A DNA stretch of 64,000 bases from Aquimarina aggregata. GTDB lineage: Bacteria > Bacteroidota > Bacteroidia > Flavobacteriales > Flavobacteriaceae. Positions 53,666-61,753 of this stretch are shown piece after piece. The DNA is taken from the NCBI RefSeq assembly GCF_001632745.1, contig NZ_LQRT01000046.1, positions 124,001 to 188,000 of the forward strand, given 5' to 3'. Both the position numbers and the translations under genes were made by a program. Numbering within the stretch: the first letter of the stretch is position 1; each line of letters starts with the position of its first letter. Below the pieces are notes generated by a model, which searched no databases, was not told where the DNA came from, and was given only the letters and a program-made list of their open reading frames with translations.

Positions 53666-53795
53666 TGATTTTAAAGAATTAACTCTTATTTAGATAATTA
53701 GACTAAAGTTACCAAAACTTCTTTCGTTTAAACAATGATACGTATTAGATTATCGTTAATCCTCTAAAATTTTCGAAATATAATTTATTACCCAT

Positions 53796-53829
53796 AAAAA
53801 ACCCTAAATCAACTAGTTGATTTAGGGTT
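53796..53829 (-). terminator. Palindromic terminator of the astacin gene
   Basis: A perfect palindrome with 15-base arms (53800-53829; AACCCTAAATCAACT then its complement), followed on the minus strand by a T-run (53796-53800 in plus-strand As). It lies just downstream of the minus-strand astacin gene. Confidence 0.8.
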
Positions 53830-53875
53830 CTACTCTCCAAAACAAATCTAATAAATAGAGGGCTATTCTATTTAT

Positions 53876-54907
53876 TTAATCAACATAATACCAAGTAGTT
53901 CCTCTTAATTCTACTTGTCTCCAGCGGTTTTGGCTAGCATTCCAATACCACCAAACATCACTATATCTGTATACCTGTACCCCATAAATAGTATAATAGT
54001 TTCCATTTTCATAAATTTCTCCTCCACCATTTCCTGGATACATTTGATTAATACCGGATTTATCTCCTGTAGACAAACCATTTCGTTGTGTAGTATACGC
54101 ACTTCCGTCTTTTCTTGTAATAGTGGGTCTTCCATTTTTAGAAAAAGCATAAGATCCATACATCATAATTGAACCTAAATCTAAATTACTAGTCAATTCT
54201 TCTCCATCTCTACCACGTTGTGCATAAGTTTGAAAATTATGTGATTTTCCGGATTCTATATTATTAAAATTAATAGTAATAAAACGATTTCTATCTGCTC
54301 TACTTTGCTCATGCCATAATCCTACAGCATGACCTATTTCATGAATAGTACTTCCAGTCGAGCATCCACTTGCGAGTGTTATGTTTTGTCGACCGCCAAC
54401 CATACCAACGCTTGATGAACACCCCGAACCACTTCTAAATCGTATATAATTTGTTTGATTTGTTCTACGAACAAAACGTAATGCAGTATTAGCTTCCCAA
54501 TGAGCGATTGCATCTGTTATTCTATATTGTTTGGTTAAACCATTTTCAATAGTGTAGTATACAGTATTGTTTGGCCATCTTCCTCCTGTTCTACCAACAC
54601 TTTTATTTTGCGGAGCAATTTCTCCTTCTTCAAAGACTACTTTCTCTGAAACATCAGATAACATATCTTTTTCGAAAACAATATCTCCTTCATAAATAAA
54701 CTCTCCGTTTATTTTTTCAATAGGAATTTTCATTCCTGCATAATATTTATCCAAAACTTCACCTTTTTTATTTGGATATGCTTTTTCTGCATCTACATAT
54801 TTATTTTGATTATCTGTAACCGCTGTTGGTTCATCAAATTGTTCTGTCGTACAAGAAGCTATTAAAAGTCCAATAGCATAGATTCCTGTAATTTTAATTC
54901 TTGTCAT
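53876..54907 (-). CDS. Astacin-family (M12A) zinc metalloprotease lipoprotein
   Basis: A 343-residue lipoprotein (lipobox IASC near residue 19) with a propeptide-like stretch (about 20-105) and a catalytic domain (about 107-293). The astacin zinc motif is complete: IHEIGHAVGLWHEQSR places His189, Glu190, His193 and His199, with the Met-turn at IMMYG (248-250, Tyr250). The last 50 residues are rich in Trp and Tyr (YRYSDVWWYWNASQNRWRQ) and form a small domain that I do not recognise. It probably digests proteins outside the cell or at its surface. It lies downstream of the chitinase genes, 30 bases from the GH18 gene. Confidence 0.9.
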   Translation of the reverse strand: MTRIKITGIYAIGLLIASCTTEQFDEPTAVTDNQNKYVDAEKAYPNKKGEVLDKYYAGMKIPIEKINGEFIYEGDIVFEKDMLSDVSEKVVFEEGEIAPQNKSVGRTGGRWPNNTVYYTIENGLTKQYRITDAIAHWEANTALRFVRRTNQTNYIRFRSGSGCSSSVGMVGGRQNITLASGCSTGSTIHEIGHAVGLWHEQSRADRNRFITINFNNIESGKSHNFQTYAQRGRDGEELTSNLDLGSIMMYGSYAFSKNGRPTITRKDGSAYTTQRNGLSTGDKSGINQMYPGNGGGEIYENGNYYTIYGVQVYRYSDVWWYWNASQNRWRQVELRGTTWYYVD

Positions 54908-54937
54908 TTTAGTTGAGTTTGTGTTAGTAAAATTTAT

Positions 54938-57364
54938 TTATTTTTTAATTATTCTTCCTGTAAATACTTTCCCATTGACTTTCATTTCATAAAAATATAG
55001 CCCCGATTCTAAGATGCTTAAATCATATCTATGCACATTAAAGTCATGAGCATTATTTACTTTGATACGGTCTATTACCTCAGTTCCTAAACTATTATAG
55101 ATTTTTAAAGTGTACCCTATTTCTTTTTTTGAAGTAAATTGAATATTCAGGTAATTGTCTACGGGATTTGGAAATAATACCGCCTTTACTCCATTAGAAT
55201 TTATATCCAATGCTTGCATGTCTCCTTCTTTTCCTGAAAGCCCATCCAAATATATTCTTACTGGGTTTGAAAAAGCAAATCCACCAAATTCATCCCAATT
55301 AATCGACCAACTCATTACTCCTCTAAGACCGGGATAGGTTTGAGATAATTGATATTGTCCACCAAAAGAATTTCCTTTAACCAAATAATCGAAAGCATCT
55401 ATTACTCCGTTAGCACCCGTAAATCCACCTCCTGCATTTACCGTAGCTGGTACACCTATTAAAATTTGATCAGGTCGTAACGCAGGAAAAAATTTACTTG
55501 AATCTCTCGTTATAGGAAAACCTTTAAGAAGCATATCTACAAGAGCTACATAAAAATCAGAATTTCCCATACTATAAAAACGATCATCTAAGCCCGTAAT
55601 TGATCCAGAATTATAGTATTGCACTTGTAAAAATGTCAATTTATCTCGTAATGCATGAATTAATGGTAAGTAAGCTCCGGCTCTTCGGTCAGCTCCTTGA
55701 GAAATACCACCATAAAATGAATACCCTAGTTGAACAAAGAATGTTTCTGGAGCCATTGTTAACATAAAATCATTACCAAAATGATTACAAACACTTTTTA
55801 CTGCATTTATTGTATTCACTAATACCGGAGTAGTAGGATTTTTAAAATCGTCATCACCAAGATCAAGAGAAAGTGATTGCCCTTCAAAATCAATATCCAT
55901 ACCATCAAAATCATATTCTTCTATAATAGCAATCATAGAATTCACAAATTTATCCCTTGCCGAAACAGTATTCAATCGAACTTGTCCTTCGGCTCCTCCG
56001 ATAGAAATAATTACTTTTTTACCTATTCCTTTAAGGTATTGAATATCTGACTTAAAATCATTTTCGGTATAGTTTATAGTACTAAATTCTGGTGCGAGTT
56101 CAAAACTAAGTTCTCCATCTGTAGAAGATACTCTTGGCTCTGCAAAAGAAACATTAATCACATCCCAGTTAGACGAAACATCTCGAAGACGTATTAACCC
56201 TGAACCGTTTTGAAAATTATGCCAATATCCATTTAGTATTTTTTGAGGAAGTGGACCTCCTCCACCTCCAGAAGTGGTTACTCGAATATTCACTGCTGAT
56301 GAAGTAGTTGACAAATCTTGATTATCTGTAGCTTTTGCTGTAAGGGCATAATTTCCTACTTGCAACGTATTCCATGTGTAACTATATGGTTCAGTAGTAT
56401 CTTCTCCTATTTTACTGCCATTACTGAAAAATTCTACTTTAGTAATAGTACCATCTCTATCTGTGGCATTCACATTAATAATCGCATTACTTCCTTCTAC
56501 AAACGATTGTCCATCATTAGGAGATACTATCGATACCAAAGGCTCTCCATTTCCTCCATCAGGATCACACTCTCCCAATAAAACCCATGCATCTTCCCAA
56601 TTGGTACCTGTTCCAGGAGCATATGCTGAGGCTATACCATTGCACCAACCCGAAAATGGCCAAGGCTTACATTCATAAATACTTCCTGCCTTTTGTACTG
56701 TACTTCCTTCTGTATAATCATCACCTTCACTGTATTGCGGAGTATTACAATCTGTACCTCCTCCTGTATCTGATTGAACGGTAATTGTTATTATTCCTGA
56801 AGTATTGTTTGCATTATCATTATCAATAGCCTTTGCCGTTATGCTATGATTTCCTTGAACAGCTATCCAGTTTACTGTATATGGCGCAGTAAGATCTTCA
56901 CCTATATTATTTCCATTTACGTAAAATTCAACTTTACGAATCTCACCATCTTGATCAGAGGTACTCGCAGTAATACTTATAGAATCTCCTGTAATAAAAG
57001 TTTCTCCAGAGATAGGTGTTATTATCGATACCACTGGAGGTATGTTACTATCTCCACCTCCATCACATGGACCTAATCTTTTCCATTCATCATCTCTACC
57101 AGAATAAGTTTCTGGATTTTTGTTTTTGTTCCACCATTTGGCTTCATATACTATACCATTAAAAACAACTTGGTTTCCCCCAACATATGTCGCACTGGCA
57201 CTCCATGTGGGAGCATCACAAACAACATAAGGTTTAACATCGATTACCTTTATTAGGTTACTTGCTAATGAATTGTAACTATTTCCCAATAGTATAAAAA
57301 CAAGCAATACTAAGCTGTATTTAAATGGCAACCATCTAGAATACGGTTTATGTTTTCTTTTCAT
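54938..57364 (-). CDS. T9SS-secreted GH18 chitinase with two chitin-binding modules
   Basis: An 808-residue secreted chitinase. The signal region (1-35) is followed by a chitin-binding module of the CBM5/12 type (about 48-100), an Ig-like domain (108-197), a second chitin-binding module (205-266), another Ig-like domain (273-362), the GH18 barrel (about 373-720) and a T9SS tail (about 730-808). The catalytic DxxDxDxE motif is DGMDIDFEG, with acid Glu494, and SIGGAEG is the second GH18 signature. It cleaves beta-1,4-GlcNAc chains. It begins 5 bases after the GH5-GH19 gene, in one operon. Confidence 0.95.
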   Translation of the reverse strand: MKRKHKPYSRWLPFKYSLVLLVFILLGNSYNSLASNLIKVIDVKPYVVCDAPTWSASATYVGGNQVVFNGIVYEAKWWNKNKNPETYSGRDDEWKRLGPCDGGGDSNIPPVVSIITPISGETFITGDSISITASTSDQDGEIRKVEFYVNGNNIGEDLTAPYTVNWIAVQGNHSITAKAIDNDNANNTSGIITITVQSDTGGGTDCNTPQYSEGDDYTEGSTVQKAGSIYECKPWPFSGWCNGIASAYAPGTGTNWEDAWVLLGECDPDGGNGEPLVSIVSPNDGQSFVEGSNAIINVNATDRDGTITKVEFFSNGSKIGEDTTEPYSYTWNTLQVGNYALTAKATDNQDLSTTSSAVNIRVTTSGGGGGPLPQKILNGYWHNFQNGSGLIRLRDVSSNWDVINVSFAEPRVSSTDGELSFELAPEFSTINYTENDFKSDIQYLKGIGKKVIISIGGAEGQVRLNTVSARDKFVNSMIAIIEEYDFDGMDIDFEGQSLSLDLGDDDFKNPTTPVLVNTINAVKSVCNHFGNDFMLTMAPETFFVQLGYSFYGGISQGADRRAGAYLPLIHALRDKLTFLQVQYYNSGSITGLDDRFYSMGNSDFYVALVDMLLKGFPITRDSSKFFPALRPDQILIGVPATVNAGGGFTGANGVIDAFDYLVKGNSFGGQYQLSQTYPGLRGVMSWSINWDEFGGFAFSNPVRIYLDGLSGKEGDMQALDINSNGVKAVLFPNPVDNYLNIQFTSKKEIGYTLKIYNSLGTEVIDRIKVNNAHDFNVHRYDLSILESGLYFYEMKVNGKVFTGRIIKK

Positions 57365-57369
57365 TTGAT

Positions 57370-60300
57370 TTATTTTTTAATCATTTTAAATGTTTGTTGT
57401 TGTTTTCCTATTTGTATTTTACAGAAATACATGCCCGATGGCAACTTGGTTACATCCTTTGTTATGGTATTTGATCCTTTGCTAAAAGGGCTTTCTAATA
57501 GTTCTGTAACTTGATTTCCGTTAATGTCAATAATGCTGATTCTAATTTTAGCATCTTGACCTATTTTAAAGCTAAAATGTATCTCGTTATTAAACGGATT
57601 AGGAAACAGATCTATGATCGTTTTAAGTCCATCATAATTTGATACTTTTCCTGAAACTTCATCTGATTCTGGTTCTAATCCTGTAAATGGTGTCATTTGA
57701 GCGCAGCCACATTCAGAACAATCATCTGTAGTATCAAGATCATTATTAACTCCTAAAATATCAGAGAAACGATTATAATGTCCTATCCTATGCAGTACTT
57801 TGTTAATTTCTGTTCCTTTACCACATTCTACTCCACCATTAATAATATTTATGGTCATACCAAAACCTGGTGTTCGATTACGCTCTAAATCATAATTAGA
57901 AGGTGACCAATTACCAACCATCACATCATGTGCAGATGGTTTTGGGTATTGCGGTGTCATCCAAAACCAAATAGCGGTTTGAAATGCTAATGCTCCGTCT
58001 TGTACAATTTGTTCTGGATTGGCAAGGAGTACATTTTTATCCCCAAATAAGAATTCACTTACTTGGCCATAATTGTAGTTATAACTTAACTGAATTGGAC
58101 CACGACCATGATATGATTTACCCGGTGCAGGGGGATATATTAGATTATTCTCATCACGATACCCTATATTATTGGTTCCCTCATATCCCTGTTCTTCTCT
58201 AAAGTACAGTCCCCAAGAATATCGACCGCCTGGTGCTGTATCCCATCCTCCGGTTGTTTCTTGAGCGATATTGGCAAGAAAAGCAGCTAACTCACGTTTT
58301 CTAACAGTATCGTTGCCTTCTTTTGCAAAAACTCCATAATCTATTACTTGTGTTATAATTGGCTTTGATTGATTCCAACTTGCATCAAAATCTGGATCTG
58401 TACGGATTATTGAAGATTGATTTGTTGTTTTATCTTTACGCGTAAGTCGATACAAATTTGTACCCTTTCTTCTTTCAAAAGTTACCTCGATAGTAGCCAT
58501 TCTTGCTATGGCCTCGTTAAATGCATCGTAGGTATAGAAATCTTTTGCTGGGTCTAATTCATATGTATTGAGATCTGTACCATATCTATATGGAAAAAAC
58601 TCATCATACTGTACTTTTGAAAGTACTGTATTATCTCCTGATGAACTCTTTTTTATTGTGATCTCAAACGAAAAATTGGTAGCATTACCTTTATTATCCG
58701 TAGCTTGTGCTGTATAAACATATGTTTTGTATTCTGAAAAAGACCAATCTGTTTCATATATATCTTCTCCTTTTTGAGATAAAGGTATTTCCTCTCCCAG
58801 AATATTTACGTAAACCGGTGTTTGAATACCGTCTGTATCAATAATACGAGCTCGAAGTGGAACAGTAACAGGTAACGCATCTGTATATATAATGTTTGAT
58901 GTTAATACAGCCACTTGAGGTGGTAAATTTCCTTCTTGACAAGGTCCTAATTCTTCCCATGCATTTGGCCAAGCCCAATCACTAGATCCTCCAGGAGTAT
59001 AAGCTCCTCCTAAAGAACACCATCCACCAACTTTACAGCGATACTTATTTCCAAGGTTTTGCACCTCATCACCTGTTTGATATGTTTTTCCGTCTATATA
59101 CTGTGCCGTACTACAACCATCACTTCCTGTTTGGGATTTTACAGAAATTAAAATTTCTTTGGATTGTGTACTTCCTCCTTCATTGTCTGTAGCAATAGCT
59201 TTTAACATGTGATCCCCATCGACAGGAGAAAAACTAAATTCAAATGGAGTACTAGAAATCTGACCTATCTCAACCTCATCCATCAAAAAAGTAATATTTA
59301 CTATACTACCGTCTAAATCCGTAGCATCAACTTTAATACGTACTGTTTCTCCAGATTCAAAAGTATTTCCATTAGTTGGAGAAATAATTGCTATTGTTGG
59401 CAATTGGTTTCCTTCACCATCAGAGCATGTTCCTAAATCCTCCCATGCACTTGGCCATGCCCAGGTGTCCGGACCTCCTGGTGTATATACTCCTCCTAAA
59501 GAGCACCAGCCACCGACTTTACATTTATATTTTTTACCTAAATTTTGTACCTCATCTCCTGTTGCATAACTATTTCCATTTTGGTACACTACTACGTCAC
59601 AGTTTGTGGTTACTTTATTACTTTTTTCTCTTAAAGGAGCGATTGTATTGCAATCACCTATTTTTTTCCAAGCACTTGGCCATGCCCAATCATCAGGTCC
59701 ACCGGGGGTATAAGGGCCTCCTAAACTACACCACCCACCAACTAAACATCTAAATTTTCCTCCTAAATTTTGTACTTCATCTCCTGTTTGGTATGTTTCA
59801 CCGTTACGATATTGTTCAAGGTTACAGTTTCCTGAAATTGCGCCTACGGTAATGTTAATTGTAGAGGAAGTTGTCGAAGAGTTAGCATTGTCCTTTGCTA
59901 CGACCACAACAGAATGATTACCTGATGTTGCAGTCCAATTTACTTGATATGGATATGAGTTATCCTCAGAAATTTGATTTCCATCTATAAAAAATAATAC
60001 CTTATCAATTGTTCCATCACTATCATTAGCATTAACTGAAATAGGAATTTCTTGACCAACTGCATATGATTCTCCTTGTTGTGGAGATACAATACTTATG
60101 GATGGGGGCTGATTTGATGATGTTCCAGAATTTTTAAATACCAAATGATTGATGTTAAAATCATCGCTATCCATTACAATACGCAAAATCCTAATCCCCT
60201 TATTAAGGGATAAAGTAGTGGTAACTGTCTCCCAGTTTTGCCAATCTCCTGTATTAGGAACTGAGATCTGGTTACTTATATTTTGGCCATCTACCTCTAT

Positions 60301-61638
60301 ATGAAACTTTTTACCCGATGAAATTGCCGCAACTCTTGATTCTAAAAGGTATGTTTTTGTTTCAACTATATTCACTGTATACTCAAGCCACTCCCCTGTT
60401 TTTGTCCAACCAACATTGTATCCTCCTTCTGTACAAACTTCAATATCTACGGCATCATTGCGATACTCGCCACCTTCATTGTTAATAGAAAGATCATTAA
60501 AAGCTATATTTTGCCCTCCAATATCATAATTTTCTACTTCTATTTTACCAGGAATAGGCCATGGTGTCCCGCCAAAAGCGGTTTGCGTATCACCTGTTGG
60601 ATCTCCACCAGGGAAATCATCTGCAGGAAATTTAATTTTATTTCTTATCCAGCTTCCTGCAGGTTTTAATTGATTTATAGTCCAAGGACCTCCCGAGCAT
60701 GTTCCTGTTTTCCAAGCTGCTCCAGACCTCGTATCATCAGAATAATTCCAACTCGTCCAACTGATTTTTTTCCTTTGCATCAAATCAATAAACTGCTGTG
60801 TCATCGGAAAATCATTAGGGCCATCACCTGTAAATTCCTGACTACCAAATTCAGTAACAAATACAGGTAATCTATTAGAGGCTTCATCTAACCTGTTTAA
60901 ATATGCTTCTCTATGGCTATTAGCATAAAAATGGAATGTATACATAACATTTTGAAACTGTAATGGATTATCAATTACATCCTGTAAATTTCCTTCACCA
61001 GATACTCCAAAAGTTGCCCAACCATGGGTCCCCACAAGTACAACAGCGTCATCATCTATTTCTCTAATAACAGGGATAATCTGGTCAGCATATGTTTTAA
61101 TTCGATTCCATGTTACACCTGAACCATTAGGTTCATTACAAACATCATAAATAATATTGTTCTTATTTTTGTGTTGATTAGCAATATCTTTAAAAAACCG
61201 TTTAGCATTTTCTAAGTTACTATTTGGATCACCGGGATTTAATTGATGCCAATCAACCAAGGCGTACATCCCTCGTTCTGTTGCTTCATTTATCAAACGA
61301 CTAACTTGATTCGTAAAACCAACAGGATCAGTTTCATACCCACCTTCTTGAACATATAAAGATATTCTTAGAATATCAGCGTCCCAATCATAGGCCAATG
61401 CATCTAATGAACTTTCAGTTAGACAATTTCCCCAACCATACCATTGTATACCATGGGTACTCATTCCTCTAAGCTGGATCGGTTTATTATATTGATTACA
61501 TAATTGGGTACCACAAACTTTGAGTTGTCCGTTTTGCGTAACGGGAGTATTTTGAGCTATTCCTATAGCGCTAATATGTATCCAAATTATACATTGAAAC
61601 AAAGTAAAATACTTTGATATTATACTTCTCATATCCAT
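57370..61638 (-). CDS. T9SS-secreted GH5 - CBM6 - chitin-binding - GH19 multimodular enzyme
   Basis: A 1422-residue protein joining two catalytic domains. Signal 1-29. The GH5 (cellulase-like, subfamily 2-like) domain is at about 40-335: CNEPNG holds acid/base Glu169 and VTEFGS nucleophile Glu263. The CBM6-like module is at about 363-503. The middle has Ig-like domains (about 510-598, 745-836 and 905-996) and three nearly identical chitin-binding modules (604-663, 679-738, 841-900). The GH19 chitinase is at about 1015-1305, with catalytic Glu1127 in NIAQETTGGWDT and the substrate-site GRGPIQLSYNYNYG. The T9SS tail is at about 1340-1422. The GH5 substrate could be glucan, mannan or chitosan; the GH19 substrate is chitin. 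Confidence 0.93.
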   Translation of the reverse strand: MDMRSIISKYFTLFQCIIWIHISAIGIAQNTPVTQNGQLKVCGTQLCNQYNKPIQLRGMSTHGIQWYGWGNCLTESSLDALAYDWDADILRISLYVQEGGYETDPVGFTNQVSRLINEATERGMYALVDWHQLNPGDPNSNLENAKRFFKDIANQHKNKNNIIYDVCNEPNGSGVTWNRIKTYADQIIPVIREIDDDAVVLVGTHGWATFGVSGEGNLQDVIDNPLQFQNVMYTFHFYANSHREAYLNRLDEASNRLPVFVTEFGSQEFTGDGPNDFPMTQQFIDLMQRKKISWTSWNYSDDTRSGAAWKTGTCSGGPWTINQLKPAGSWIRNKIKFPADDFPGGDPTGDTQTAFGGTPWPIPGKIEVENYDIGGQNIAFNDLSINNEGGEYRNDAVDIEVCTEGGYNVGWTKTGEWLEYTVNIVETKTYLLESRVAAISSGKKFHIEVDGQNISNQISVPNTGDWQNWETVTTTLSLNKGIRILRIVMDSDDFNINHLVFKNSGTSSNQPPSISIVSPQQGESYAVGQEIPISVNANDSDGTIDKVLFFIDGNQISEDNSYPYQVNWTATSGNHSVVVVAKDNANSSTTSSTINITVGAISGNCNLEQYRNGETYQTGDEVQNLGGKFRCLVGGWCSLGGPYTPGGPDDWAWPSAWKKIGDCNTIAPLREKSNKVTTNCDVVVYQNGNSYATGDEVQNLGKKYKCKVGGWCSLGGVYTPGGPDTWAWPSAWEDLGTCSDGEGNQLPTIAIISPTNGNTFESGETVRIKVDATDLDGSIVNITFLMDEVEIGQISSTPFEFSFSPVDGDHMLKAIATDNEGGSTQSKEILISVKSQTGSDGCSTAQYIDGKTYQTGDEVQNLGNKYRCKVGGWCSLGGAYTPGGSSDWAWPNAWEELGPCQEGNLPPQVAVLTSNIIYTDALPVTVPLRARIIDTDGIQTPVYVNILGEEIPLSQKGEDIYETDWSFSEYKTYVYTAQATDNKGNATNFSFEITIKKSSSGDNTVLSKVQYDEFFPYRYGTDLNTYELDPAKDFYTYDAFNEAIARMATIEVTFERRKGTNLYRLTRKDKTTNQSSIIRTDPDFDASWNQSKPIITQVIDYGVFAKEGNDTVRKRELAAFLANIAQETTGGWDTAPGGRYSWGLYFREEQGYEGTNNIGYRDENNLIYPPAPGKSYHGRGPIQLSYNYNYGQVSEFLFGDKNVLLANPEQIVQDGALAFQTAIWFWMTPQYPKPSAHDVMVGNWSPSNYDLERNRTPGFGMTINIINGGVECGKGTEINKVLHRIGHYNRFSDILGVNNDLDTTDDCSECGCAQMTPFTGLEPESDEVSGKVSNYDGLKTIIDLFPNPFNNEIHFSFKIGQDAKIRISIIDINGNQVTELLESPFSKGSNTITKDVTKLPSGMYFCKIQIGKQQQTFKMIKK
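58939..59118 (-). repeat. Chitin-binding module repeat, third copy
   Basis: Residues 841-900 of the GH5-GH19 protein, with GDEVQNLGNKYRCKVGGWCS. It is nearly the same as the copies at 59425 and 59650. The three copies suggest internal duplication of a 180-base block. Confidence 0.7.
59425..59604 (-). repeat. Chitin-binding module repeat, second copy
   Basis: Residues 679-738, with GDEVQNLGKKYKCKVGGWCS and YTPGGPDTWAWPSAW. It is separated from the first copy by a short linker and from the third by an Ig-like domain. Confidence 0.7.
59650..59829 (-). repeat. Chitin-binding module repeat, first copy
   Basis: Residues 604-663, with GDEVQNLGGKFRCLVGGWCS and YTPGGPDDWAWPSAW. The Trp residues in this block are the typical chitin-stacking residues of these modules. 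Confidence 0.7.
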
Positions 61639-61699
61639 AAATTAAGTTTTAAGAAATAGGTAAGCTTGTAACCCATCTGGAATACAAGCAATTTTATAC

Positions 61700-61739
61700 A
61701 AAAAATCACCCAACGACTTTTATAAATCGTTGAGTGATT
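61700..61739 (-). terminator. Terminator of the tandem GH18 chitinase gene
   Basis: On the minus strand, AATCACTCAACGA pairs with TCGTTGGGTGATT (61727-61739 with 61704-61716; one G-U pair), followed by a T-run. It separates the chitinase gene at 61754 from the GH5-GH19 gene, which must have its own promoter in the short gap. Confidence 0.85.
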
Positions 61740-61753
61740 AAAAAATTTAAATA

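Noticed and set aside
59388..59753. Plus-strand open frame opposite the chitin-binding repeats
   Set aside because: It arises from the composition of the repeated chitin-binding blocks on the other strand; the minus-strand reading is well supported.
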